From JACKII01 sp041687435 (GTDB taxonomy: Bacteria; Pseudomonadota; Alphaproteobacteria; Bin95): 64,000 bases of DNA. Location: positions 1-64,000 of the forward strand of contig JAWLBX010000009.1 in assembly GCA_041687435.1 (NCBI GenBank), written 5' to 3'. Below, in pieces: positions 1 through 8,300 of this stretch (within the stretch, counting starts at the first letter, position 1; each line of letters starts with the position of its first letter). The notes beneath the pieces are model-generated. The model had not been told where the DNA came from and searched no databases. It saw only the letters and a program-made list of their open reading frames with translations. The position numbers and the translations under genes are program-made.

Positions 1-41
1 CGAGACCGGCGGTGCCGGTCCCGCTGCCACCGCCGAGAGGA

Positions 42-1616
42 TCAGAACCGCAGGATCTTGGCCTGAATGACGCCCTCAAGCGCGGCAATCTGCGATGCGA
101 CGGCTTCGGAACACGGCTCGTCGATCTCAACCAGCGCCAAAGCTTGGCCGTTGCCGGGCGAGCGGCCCAGGTGGAAGTTCGCAATATTCACGCCGGCATT
201 GCCGAGTGCCGTGCCGAGCTTGCCGATGAAGCCGGGTTTGTCCTCGTTGCGGATGAACAGCATGTTCGGGCCCAGTTGGGCGTCGAAGTTGATATCCTGC
301 ACCTGGACCACGCGCGGCATGGAACCGAATAGGGAGCCCGCGACCGAGCGTGTCTGCCGCTCTGTCTCGATCGTCACCCGGATCAGCGACTGGAAATCGC
401 CGGACTGGTCGTTCTTGATCTCGGTCACGTCGATGTTGCGCTCACGCGCGATCACGGGCGCGTTGACCATGTTGACGCTGTCCAGCAGTGGCCGCAGCAG
501 CCCCGTCAGCACCAGGGAGGTGAGGGGGCGGGTGTTCTGACTGGCGACATTGCCGCGGTATTCCACGGTAATCTTGCGCAGGCCGCTCTCGGTCAACTGG
601 CCGGCAAAGCTGCCCAACTGCTCCACCAGCGCCATGAACGGCTTCAGGCGCGGCGCTTCTTCCGCACTGATCGACGGCATGTTCAGCGCGTTGGAGACTG
701 CGCCGGTCAGCAGGTAGTCGCTGATCTGCTCGGCAATCTGGATCGCCACGTTCTCCTGCGCCTCCTCGGTCGAGGCGCCGAGATGCGGTGTGGTCACGAC
801 ATTGTCGAGGCCGAACAGCACGTTTTCGCGTGCGGGCTCGTTCACGAACACGTCGAAGGCGGCACCGGCCACGTGGCCGTCCTTGATTGCGGCCGCCAGG
901 TCTTCTTCCACGACCAGACCGCCGCGGGCGCAGTTGATGATACGCACGCCGGGTTTGCATCTCGCTAGCGTCTCGGCGTTGAGCATGCCGCGCGTCTGAT
1001 CCGTCATCGGCGTGTGCAGGGTGATGAAATCGGCCCGGCGGTACAGGTCCTCCAGTTCGACCTTTTCCACGCCCAGATCACGTGCGCGTTCGTCGGATAG
1101 GAAGGGGTCGAATGCCACGACGCGCATTTTCACGCCCAGCGCCCGCTCGGCGACGATGGTGCCAATGTTCCCGCAACCGATCAGGCCCAGCGTCTTGCCG
1201 AACAGCTCCACGCCCATGAATTTGGACTTTTCCCACTTGCCTGCCTGGGTGGAACGGTCGGCGGCGGGAATCTGGCGGGCCAGCGCGAACATCATGGCGA
1301 TGGCGTGTTCGGCCGTGGTGATGGTGTTGCCATAGGGCGTGTTCATGACGACGATGCCGCGGGCGGTCGCAGCCGCCTGGTCGACGTTATCGACGCCGAT
1401 ACCGGCGCGGCCGACCACCTGCAGATTCGGCGCCTTTTCCAGAAGTTCCGCCGTCACCTTGGTGGCGGAGCGGATGGCGAGGCCATCATACTCGCCGATG
1501 ATGGCGGCGAGTTCTTCGGGTTTGAGGCCAACCTTGCGATCAACCTCGATCCCGCGCTCCCGGAATATCTCGGTTGCGCGGGGGCTAAGGTCATCGGAAA
1601 TTAAGACTTTTGGCAT
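42..1616 (-). CDS. serA: D-3-phosphoglycerate dehydrogenase (long form with ACT domain)
   Basis: This 524-aa protein catalyses the NAD-dependent oxidation of 3-phosphoglycerate to 3-phosphohydroxypyruvate, the first step of serine biosynthesis in the cytosol. A Rossmann motif GCGNIG lies at residues 147-152. The conserved NCARGG and PHLGAST stretches carry the substrate arginine and catalytic histidine of the D-2-hydroxyacid dehydrogenase family. The C-terminal part is long, with an intervening domain and a final ACT domain (about residues 450-524), which in this family can bind serine for feedback control. It lies 9 bp downstream of serC on the same strand, so the two are almost certainly one operon. 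The length fits the long SerA class. I see nothing broken. Confidence 0.97.
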   Translation of the reverse strand: MPKVLISDDLSPRATEIFRERGIEVDRKVGLKPEELAAIIGEYDGLAIRSATKVTAELLEKAPNLQVVGRAGIGVDNVDQAAATARGIVVMNTPYGNTITTAEHAIAMMFALARQIPAADRSTQAGKWEKSKFMGVELFGKTLGLIGCGNIGTIVAERALGVKMRVVAFDPFLSDERARDLGVEKVELEDLYRRADFITLHTPMTDQTRGMLNAETLARCKPGVRIINCARGGLVVEEDLAAAIKDGHVAGAAFDVFVNEPARENVLFGLDNVVTTPHLGASTEEAQENVAIQIAEQISDYLLTGAVSNALNMPSISAEEAPRLKPFMALVEQLGSFAGQLTESGLRKITVEYRGNVASQNTRPLTSLVLTGLLRPLLDSVNMVNAPVIARERNIDVTEIKNDQSGDFQSLIRVTIETERQTRSVAGSLFGSMPRVVQVQDINFDAQLGPNMLFIRNEDKPGFIGKLGTALGNAGVNIANFHLGRSPGNGQALALVEIDEPCSEAVASQIAALEGVIQAKILRF

Positions 1617-1625
1617 TTTGGGGAT

Positions 1626-2777
1626 TTATCCCTTCATCAGATCGGCTTTGACGGCAGCAAAGGCCCAGTCCAGCCAGGGCAGCAACGCGGCCACGTCATC
1701 GGGCTCTACGGTCGCGCCACACCAGATGCGCAGACCGGGCGGTGCCGCGCGGTAGCCATTGATGTCATAGGCGACGCCTTCGGCCTCCAGGCGCTTGGCC
1801 ATCAGGCCCGGCACATCGGCGGCTTTGTCGCCCAATTCGGAATCCTGCACCGTAAGACAGACGGAGGTGCAGGAACGGTTCGCCACCACTTTCGGCAGGA
1901 AGGCAGCCCAGGGAGTACGCTCGACCCAGGCGGCGATATGGGCCAGCGATTGCTCCGACCGCGCCTTGCAAGCGGGTTGGCCACCGATCAACTCGATCCA
2001 TGCCAGCGCGTCGAGTGCGTCTTCGACGCACAGCATGGAGGGGGTATTCATTGTTTCACCACGGAAGATGCCCGCGTTCAGCTTGCCGCCCTTGGTCAGG
2101 CGGAAGATTTTCGGCAGCGGCCGCGGAGCCTTGTAGCCTTCCAGCCGCTCGACTGCGCGCGGGCTCAGCACCAGCATGCCGTGCGCCGCCTCGCCACCCA
2201 TGGCTTTCTGCCACGACCAGGTCACGACGTCGAGCTTGTCCCATGGCAGGTCCATGGAAAACGCGGCGGAGGTAGCGTCGCAGATCGTCAGGCCCTCGCG
2301 GTCGGCCGCGATCCAGTCGCCATTCGGCACGCGCACGCCGGAGGTGGTGCCGTTCCAGACAAACACCGCATCGCGCGCCGGATCGACCTGGGAAAGGTCG
2401 GGCAGGTCGCCATAGCCGGCGTCCAGAACGCGCACGTCATCCAGTTTGAGCTGGTCCTGGATGTCGCCCATCCAGTCCTTGGAAAAGCTTTCCCAGACCA
2501 GCACATCGACGCCGCGGGCGCCGAGCATCGACCAGAGCGCAATCTCCACCGCCCCCGTGTCGGAGGCTGGCACGATGCCGATGTGGTAGTCATCGGGAAT
2601 GCCGAGCGCTGCGCGGGTTTGGTCGATGACCGCGGCCAGTTTGGCTTTGCCTGGACCGGACCGGTGCGACCGGCCGAGAAGCGCATCGGATAGCGCGTTG
2701 AGAGACCAGCCGGGGCGCTTGGCGCAGGGGCCGGAAGAAAAGTTCGGGTTGGCAGGCTTTCGAGAAGGCTGCTGCAT
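1626..2777 (-). CDS. serC: Phosphoserine aminotransferase
   Basis: This 383-aa PLP-dependent class V aminotransferase converts 3-phosphohydroxypyruvate and glutamate to phosphoserine, the second step of serine synthesis; it can also serve pyridoxine synthesis. The N-terminal motif NFSSGPCAKRPGW and the PLP-lysine context SWQKAMGGEAAHG (the lysine forms the Schiff base) are typical of the alphaproteobacterial SerC type. The gene is first in a serC-serA operon and is preceded by a leader with at least two stable hairpins (separate entry), which suggests RNA-level control. The ATG chosen begins MQQPSRKPANPNF and follows the leader directly. A phosphoserine phosphatase is not in the window. Confidence 0.96.
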   Translation of the reverse strand: MQQPSRKPANPNFSSGPCAKRPGWSLNALSDALLGRSHRSGPGKAKLAAVIDQTRAALGIPDDYHIGIVPASDTGAVEIALWSMLGARGVDVLVWESFSKDWMGDIQDQLKLDDVRVLDAGYGDLPDLSQVDPARDAVFVWNGTTSGVRVPNGDWIAADREGLTICDATSAAFSMDLPWDKLDVVTWSWQKAMGGEAAHGMLVLSPRAVERLEGYKAPRPLPKIFRLTKGGKLNAGIFRGETMNTPSMLCVEDALDALAWIELIGGQPACKARSEQSLAHIAAWVERTPWAAFLPKVVANRSCTSVCLTVQDSELGDKAADVPGLMAKRLEAEGVAYDINGYRAAPPGLRIWCGATVEPDDVAALLPWLDWAFAAVKADLMKG

Positions 2778-2880
2778 GAGGCCATACCTTATGCTGGAGG
2801 ACCGTTACGGCCAGCAAACACGGCGGCTGTGACTTCCGCCATGCGGAATGGACCTGAACCTAGAGTCCAGGCCGTGAAAT
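2778..2880 (-). promoter_or_regulatory. Structured serC leader, candidate serC RNA motif
   Basis: On the transcript strand the roughly 100 nt before the serC start codon hold two clear hairpins. One is TTCCGC-ATG-GCGGAA, a perfect 6-bp stem with a 3-nt loop (plus-strand 2834-2848). The other is GCTGG...CCAGC (2793-2815), enclosing an inner CCG-TAA-CGG stem. A weaker GGAC/GTCC pairing lies further upstream at about 2850-2868. Alphaproteobacterial serC-serA operons are known to carry the two-hairpin serC motif (Rfam), so identity with it is likely but is my inference. I did not align it to a covariance model. The rest of the 2881-3188 gap shows no gene I trust. Confidence 0.45.
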
Positions 2881-3218
2881 ATCAACATGCTGCACCGCAC
2901 CGCCTGTGTGGCGGGCCGTAGCATGACTATAGCAGCAACCGGGCACGGTGTGCGATGCTGGCGGATCGCCGCGCCTTGGCTTCCGATTCCCGGCTAGGCG
3001 ATTCGCCGGCTGAAAGCTGCCTAAGACCCCGCTTCATTCCGCCCGTTTTCACGGGCCATAAATTCGCCATTTCTCAGTGTCTTAAACATGAGGCTCCGTC
3101 CGTCGTGCCGCGTCGTACCGTCGACTTGTCGTGCGGCAAGGTTTAGGCCATTTTATGGAATTGAATCCTCCTTATCCGTGGTGGGCGTTTGCCTGCCGTT
3201 GCCGGAACCAACCCGATC

Positions 3219-4019
3219 ATGGCATCCAGTCAACCCTTTGCGATCCGCGGCACGAACTTCAACATGGTGGTGTTGCAGTTGCGCGACGGCACGCCGGACG
3301 TGGTGCTGCCGGCGCTGGAGCGTCTGATCAATCAATCGCCCGCATTCCTTCGGGATTCGCCTGTGGTTTTGGGGCTGGATGAATTGGACACGACAGGCCA
3401 TCCCGATTTTGCCGGTCTCCTGGCCGGGTTGCGTACCCTGCGGCTGGTGCCGGTTGGAACGACTGGCGGCTCCGGCGGGCTTCGGCAGGCCGCAGCGGCG
3501 GCGGGACTGGCGCAGTTGACCAAGGGGCAGCAGCTCTTCAGGCCCAAAGGCAATCCGGTGGCCTCCCGCGCGGCGGAGCCTGCGCCGGAACCGGAACCCG
3601 TGCTGGCGCTGGACCCCGTTCCGGCGCCGGTCGCTTTGCCTGTTGCCGGTGCCAATGGCAGCAGCGCCGAATCGGTCGGTGCAAAAGGCCTGCCCACCCT
3701 GGTCGTGACCCAATCCATGCGTGCGGGCGCGCGCGTTTATGCACAGGGGCGCGACGTAATCTGTCTGGCTACCGTCAATCCTGGTGCGGAACTGATTGCC
3801 GATGGGCATGTTCACGTCTATGGCGCATTGCGCGGGCGGGCCATCGCTGGCGCATCCGGCTTTGACGAGGCTCGAATCTTCGCCCTGAATTTCGATCCGG
3901 AACTTGTCGCCATTGCCGGGCTGTACCGGGTGCGGGAGGATCTGGATGCGGGTCTGATCAGGCAGCGGGTGCAGGTCAGCCTGGATGGCGACGAAATGCG
4001 GCTGACGCAGCTTGGCTGA
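3219..4019 (+). CDS. minC: Septum site-determining protein MinC
   Basis: MinC is the FtsZ antagonist of the Min system; MinD recruits it to the membrane, where it blocks Z-ring assembly away from midcell. With the ATG start the protein is 266 aa. The N-terminal domain (about 1-105) carries the alpha/beta FtsZ-binding fold. A proline/alanine-rich linker follows (about 110-160), and then a C-terminal beta-helix domain with the family signature VNPGAELIADGHVHVYGALRGRA and the MinD-contact region. An in-frame TTG at 3189 would add ten residues. I prefer ATG 3219 because the sequence after it (MASSQPFAIRGTNF) matches the usual MinC beginning. It is first in minCDE. Confidence 0.93.
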   Translation: MASSQPFAIRGTNFNMVVLQLRDGTPDVVLPALERLINQSPAFLRDSPVVLGLDELDTTGHPDFAGLLAGLRTLRLVPVGTTGGSGGLRQAAAAAGLAQLTKGQQLFRPKGNPVASRAAEPAPEPEPVLALDPVPAPVALPVAGANGSSAESVGAKGLPTLVVTQSMRAGARVYAQGRDVICLATVNPGAELIADGHVHVYGALRGRAIAGASGFDEARIFALNFDPELVAIAGLYRVREDLDAGLIRQRVQVSLDGDEMRLTQLG

Positions 4020-4060
4020 TCAGTGCCACAGCACAACGAACGTTGAAGGAGAAAGGCACG

Positions 4061-4876
4061 ATGTCTGAAGTCATCGTCGTCACATCGGGCAAAGGCGGGG
4101 TCGGCAAGACGACCAGCAGCGCCGCATTTGCCACCGGGCTGGCCATGCGCGGTTACAAGACCGTTGTTGTGGATTTCGACGTCGGCTTGCGCAACTTGGA
4201 TCTGATCATGGGATGCGAACGCCGCGTGGTGTTTGACATCATCAATGTGATCCAGGGCGACGCGAACCTCAAGCAGGCGCTGATCAAGGACAAGCGGGTC
4301 GACAACCTCTGGATTTTGCCGGCTTCGCAGACCAGGGATAAGGATGCGCTGACCAAGGAAGGCGTCGAGAAGATCCTGAACGAACTGCGTGAGACCCACG
4401 ACTATATCGTCTGCGACAGTCCGGCCGGTATCGAACGGGGCGCCCAGCTTGCCCTGTATTTCGCCGATCAGGCCATTGTGGTCACCAACCCCGAAGTTTC
4501 CAGCGTCCGCGACAGCGATCGGATTTTGGGCGTTCTCGCCAGCCGCTCCCAGCGGGCGGAGCAGGAGCGGGAGCCGGTGAAGGAGCATCTGATGCTCACC
4601 CGCTATGACAGCTCCAGGGTTGATCGCGGTGAGATGCTGAATGTTACCGATGTTCAGGAAATCCTGGCCATCCCGCTGCTGGGTATTATCCCGGAAAGCC
4701 AGAGTGTGCTCCAGGCTTCCAACCAGGGCGTGCCGGTGATCCTGGAAGAAGGCTCTGCTGCTGGCCGCGCCTATGCCGATGCCGTAAGCCGGTTCCTGGG
4801 AGAGGACATCCCCCACCGGTTCCTCACGCCCGAGAAAAAGGGCCTGTTCAGCCGCTTGTTCCGAGGTGCCGCATGA
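4061..4876 (+). CDS. minD: Septum site-determining ATPase MinD
   Basis: MinD is a ParA/Mrp-type ATPase (271 aa) that binds the membrane in its ATP form, recruits MinC, and is released by MinE. The deviant Walker A motif SGKGGVGKTT lies at residues 8-17. The switch region VDFDVGLRNLDLIMGCE is also present. The C-terminus ends in the amphipathic membrane-targeting helix EKKGLFSRLFRGAA. ATG 4061 was chosen because it is preceded by a strong GAAGGAGAAAGG ribosome-binding site; the in-frame TTG at 4043 lies inside that site. The stop codon overlaps the minE start by 4 bp (ATGA), indicating translational coupling. Confidence 0.97.
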   Translation: MSEVIVVTSGKGGVGKTTSSAAFATGLAMRGYKTVVVDFDVGLRNLDLIMGCERRVVFDIINVIQGDANLKQALIKDKRVDNLWILPASQTRDKDALTKEGVEKILNELRETHDYIVCDSPAGIERGAQLALYFADQAIVVTNPEVSSVRDSDRILGVLASRSQRAEQEREPVKEHLMLTRYDSSRVDRGEMLNVTDVQEILAIPLLGIIPESQSVLQASNQGVPVILEEGSAAGRAYADAVSRFLGEDIPHRFLTPEKKGLFSRLFRGAA

Positions 4877-5175
4877 GTTTGATGGATTTTTTCCGGGCAA
4901 AACGGTCGAAGGCGTCCGCGTCAACCGCGCGTGACCGGTTGCAGATTGTCCTGGCGCACGAGCGGATCAGCCGTGACGGCGACGATTTCCTGCCGCGCCT
5001 CCAAAAGGAATTGATGGAGGTGATTGCCCGCTATGTGGCGGTCGATCAAAACAAGGCGATGGTCAAGCTGGACCGTGGCGACGATGTCTCGACGCTGGAG
5101 ATAGAGATCGAACTGCCGTCGACCGCTACGGGGGAACGGCGCGGAGAGAGGATGCAGGCGGCCTCAAACGGGTAA
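4873..5175 (+). CDS. minE: Cell division topological specificity factor MinE
   Basis: MinE (100 aa) stimulates MinD ATPase and drives pole-to-pole oscillation. The N-terminal segment MSLMDFFRAKRSKASASTARDR is the membrane-targeting and MinD-binding part. The stretch RLQIVLAHERIS is the family core, followed by the topological-specificity domain ending IEIELPS. It starts inside the minD stop codon (ATGA). Its last 12 bp overlap the 3' end of the convergent dehydratase gene, so there is no room for a separate terminator between them. Confidence 0.95.
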   Translation: MSLMDFFRAKRSKASASTARDRLQIVLAHERISRDGDDFLPRLQKELMEVIARYVAVDQNKAMVKLDRGDDVSTLEIEIELPSTATGERRGERMQAASNG

Positions 5176-6120
5176 ACCGTCGGTCCCCGCACCGCAAATT
5201 ATCGCGACGACAGTTTCGCCCTCTGCCGGCTGATGCCGGCCCGTCATCAGTGCGGCCAGCGACGCGGCGCCAGCCAGCTCCGCCGCAACGCCGGTTTCGA
5301 ACCAAAGCCATTCCGCGGCCCGGCGCATTTCCTCGTCGGAGACCAGCACCATGCGGTCGACATGGGCGGCGACCAGGTCCAGGTTGATCGCCATGGATCG
5401 GCGCGGCGCCAGCGAACCGGAAATGGTCTCGATCCGATCCAGCGTGACCAGCCGGCCTGCCTTGAGGCTCTGATACAGCGTCGGCGCGCCGGTCGGTTCC
5501 ACGCCCACAATTTTGATGCCGGGACGGATGGCCTTGGCCGCAGCCGCGACGCCGCCGATCAGGCCGCCGCCGCCGATCGCCACCACCAGCGTATCGGCCT
5601 CCGGCACCTGCCGCAATACCTCCAGCGCCAGCGTGCCCTGACCGGCGATCACCGCCGGGTCGGCAAACGGATGGACATAGGCGAGGCCGCGGGCCTGCTG
5701 CTCGGCCAGCGCGGCCTCCTGCGCCTCGTCCCAGACCTTGCCGGTGACGGTCACCGCCACCCCCCACTGCCTCAGCTTCTGCACCTTGGCGGCGGGCGTG
5801 CTTTCCGGCACGAAGATTGCCGCGGGCACGCCGGCGCTGGCAGCGGCATAGGCCACCGCCAGGCCGTGATTGCCGCCGGACGCGGTGACAAGGCCGCGGC
5901 AGCGCGCCTCATCGTCAAGCGTCAGCAGCTTGTTGGAGGCGCCGCGCGCCTTGAAGCTGCCTGTCACCTGCAGGCATTCGAGCTTCAGCAGCAGCCGGCC
6001 CGCATCCAGCACCGGCCCGCGCATCGGCGCCGGGTCGAGGATCGGCGTCTCGCGCACCCGACCCTCGATCCGCCGGGCTGCGGCCTCAATCATGGTCAGA
6101 TCGACGGCATGGTCGGTCAT
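5164..6120 (-). CDS. Threonine/serine dehydratase family, PLP-dependent
   Basis: This 318-aa fold-type II PLP enzyme resembles catabolic threonine dehydratase, serine racemase or hydroxyaspartate ammonia-lyase. It would deaminate threonine or serine to the oxo acid. The PLP-lysine motif is GSFKARGASNKLL (about residues 54-66), the SGGNHGLA motif binds the cofactor phosphate side, and the glycine-rich loop VVAIGGGGLIGG is present. There is no C-terminal ACT regulatory domain, which argues against biosynthetic IlvA. Substrate cannot be decided from sequence. The gene lies 4 bp downstream of ligA on the same strand and converges on minE, overlapping it by 12 bp. Confidence 0.85.
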   Translation of the reverse strand: MTDHAVDLTMIEAAARRIEGRVRETPILDPAPMRGPVLDAGRLLLKLECLQVTGSFKARGASNKLLTLDDEARCRGLVTASGGNHGLAVAYAAASAGVPAAIFVPESTPAAKVQKLRQWGVAVTVTGKVWDEAQEAALAEQQARGLAYVHPFADPAVIAGQGTLALEVLRQVPEADTLVVAIGGGGLIGGVAAAAKAIRPGIKIVGVEPTGAPTLYQSLKAGRLVTLDRIETISGSLAPRRSMAINLDLVAAHVDRMVLVSDEEMRRAAEWLWFETGVAAELAGAASLAALMTGRHQPAEGETVVAIICGAGTDGLPV

Positions 6121-6124
6121 GGCC

Positions 6125-8200
6125 CTATTCCTCCCGGCCGATCAGCGTGAGCCAATCGTCCTCGCTCAGCGTGGCGACGCCCAGGTCCGCGGCTTTCTTC
6201 GCCTTGCTGCCGGCGTCGGCGCCGACCACCACATAGTCGGTTTTCTTGGAGACGGAGCCGGAGACCTTGGCGCCCAGCGCCTCCGCTTTCGCCTTGGCCT
6301 CCGCGCGGGTCATGCGTTCCAGTGTGCCGGTAAAGACCACGGTCTTGCCGCTGACCGCGGATTCCTGCACCGCCTCCGGCGCTTCCAGCGTCAGGTATTG
6401 GCAAAGGTCGGCGATCACATCCCGGTTGTGCTGTTCTGCGAAAAACGCCAGCAGATCGGCGGCCACGTCCTTACCCATCTGATCGATGGAGATCAGGTCG
6501 GCATAGGCTTCGCTCTCCGGGTCCTGCGCCTCGTCCATCGCCCGCATCAGCGCGTCTAGCGAGCCATAATGTCGGGCCAGCAGCTTGGAGGTGGCCTGGC
6601 CGATCTGCCGGATGCCGAGGGCAAACAGAAACCGCTCCAGCGGCCAGGTGCGGCGGTCTTCGATGGCAGCCAGCAGGTTATCCACCGACTGTTCGCCCCA
6701 GCGTTCGCGCTTCACGAGGTTTGCGCGCCGCTCCTTCAGGCGGAAGATATCGGCAGGCGAGCGGATGATCTCGTCGGCCCACAATTCCTCGATCCGCTTG
6801 GTGCCCATGCCCTCGATATCGAAGGCATTGCGGGAGACGAAGTGCTTCAGCCGCTCCACCGCTTGCGCCGGGCAGATCAGGCCGCCGGTGCACCGCCGGA
6901 TGGCCTCGCCCTCCGGCCGCACGGCGTCACTGCCGCACGCGGGGCATTCGGTTGGAAACACATAGGGTTTCGAGTCCGCCGGCCGCTTTTCCGTTAGCAC
7001 CCGTACGATCTGCGGAATTACATCGCCGGCCCGCTGGATCACGACAGTATCGCCTTCGCGGATATCCTTGCGGGCGATTTCGTCCTCGTTGTGCAGGGTG
7101 GCGTTGGTGACGGTGACGCCGCCGACGAAGACCGCGGCCAGCCGGGCGACGGGCGTAAGGGCGCCGGTTCGGCCCACCTGGATATCGATCCGCTCCAGCT
7201 TGGTTTCCGCCTGTTCCGCCGGGAATTTATGGGCGATGGCCCAGCGCGGCGCCCTGGAAACCTGGCCCAGCCGTTCCTGCCAATCCAGCCGGTCCACCTT
7301 GTAGACGATGCCGTCGATGTCGTAGTCCAGGCTTCCGCGCCGTTCGAGCAACGCGTCGTAGGCCGCCAGCAGGTCTTCCGCCGTTTCGCAGCGGCGAGAA
7401 TGCTCGTTCACCGGCAGGCCCCATTCGGCCAGCCGGTCCAACAGGCCGGTATGGGTTTCGGCAATCGGGGCCGAGACCTCGCCCAGTGCATAGGCGAGGA
7501 AGCCCAACTCGCGCTCTGCGGTGATGTTCGGGTCCAACTGGCGCAACGATCCAGAGGCAGCATTGCGCGGGTTGACATAGAGCTGCAACTCGGCGGCAGC
7601 CCGGCGTTCGTTCAGCCGGGCAAAGGCGCTGTGACTCATATAGGCCTCGCCCCGAACCTCCAGCACATCCGGCGCGTCCTTGATGCGCTGGGGAATGTCT
7701 TTCAGGGTGCGGGCGTTGGCCGTGATGTCCTCGCCTTCGGTGCCGTCGCCACGGGTGGCTGCCAGCACCAGCCGGCCCTTTTCGTAGCGCAGCGACAGTG
7801 ACAGCCCGTCGATTTTTGGTTCAGCCACGGTCGCGACCGGCTCGTCCTCGCCAAGCCCCAAAAACCGGCGAATCCGGGCGAGGAAGTCCCGCACGTCCGC
7901 CTCGTCGAACGCATTGGCGAGTGACAGCATGGGGCGGGCATGACGGACCTTGGCAAACCCGTCCGAAGGTGCTGCGCCCACCCGTTCGCTGGGGCTGTCC
8001 GAGCGTTTCAGGTGTGGAAAGCGCTCCTCGATGGCATCGTTGCGCAGGCGCAGCGCGTCATAGGCGGCATCTTCGATTTCCGGCGCCGATTTGTCGTAAT
8101 ATAGCAGGTCGTGATGGGCGATTTCGTCGGCCAGCCGGCGCAATTCCTCGGCGGCTTCGTGCTCGGTCAACTCCTCGACGGGCTTGTGACGGTCGCTCAC
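6125..8200 (-). CDS. ligA: NAD-dependent DNA ligase LigA
   Basis: This is the essential replicative ligase that seals nicks using NAD. With the GTG start at 8200 the protein is 691 aa, close to the usual 670-700. Domains in order are the Ia domain, the nucleotidyltransferase with the adenylated lysine in AEPKIDGLS, the OB fold, a four-cysteine zinc finger (CPACG...C...C about residues 415-440), helix-hairpin-helix repeats, and a C-terminal BRCT domain (last about 75 residues). Longer in-frame starts up to 8329 would run into recN and add a non-conserved arginine-rich segment, so I reject them. An AAAGGA element precedes the GTG. Confidence 0.97.
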   Translation of the reverse strand: MSDRHKPVEELTEHEAAEELRRLADEIAHHDLLYYDKSAPEIEDAAYDALRLRNDAIEERFPHLKRSDSPSERVGAAPSDGFAKVRHARPMLSLANAFDEADVRDFLARIRRFLGLGEDEPVATVAEPKIDGLSLSLRYEKGRLVLAATRGDGTEGEDITANARTLKDIPQRIKDAPDVLEVRGEAYMSHSAFARLNERRAAAELQLYVNPRNAASGSLRQLDPNITAERELGFLAYALGEVSAPIAETHTGLLDRLAEWGLPVNEHSRRCETAEDLLAAYDALLERRGSLDYDIDGIVYKVDRLDWQERLGQVSRAPRWAIAHKFPAEQAETKLERIDIQVGRTGALTPVARLAAVFVGGVTVTNATLHNEDEIARKDIREGDTVVIQRAGDVIPQIVRVLTEKRPADSKPYVFPTECPACGSDAVRPEGEAIRRCTGGLICPAQAVERLKHFVSRNAFDIEGMGTKRIEELWADEIIRSPADIFRLKERRANLVKRERWGEQSVDNLLAAIEDRRTWPLERFLFALGIRQIGQATSKLLARHYGSLDALMRAMDEAQDPESEAYADLISIDQMGKDVAADLLAFFAEQHNRDVIADLCQYLTLEAPEAVQESAVSGKTVVFTGTLERMTRAEAKAKAEALGAKVSGSVSKKTDYVVVGADAGSKAKKAADLGVATLSEDDWLTLIGREE

Positions 8201-8300
8201 GGGGGGCTCTATCCTTTGGGAAACATGGCTGCCATGACTAGCACAGGGCCGCGGATCCAAGCCAGCCCGCTTGCCTGCACATGCGAGCGTATCTGCGGCG

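Noticed and set aside
2955..3146. 63-aa ORF between serC and minC
   Set aside because: No ribosome-binding site of note, Cys/Arg-rich shadow-like composition, no similarity I recognise.
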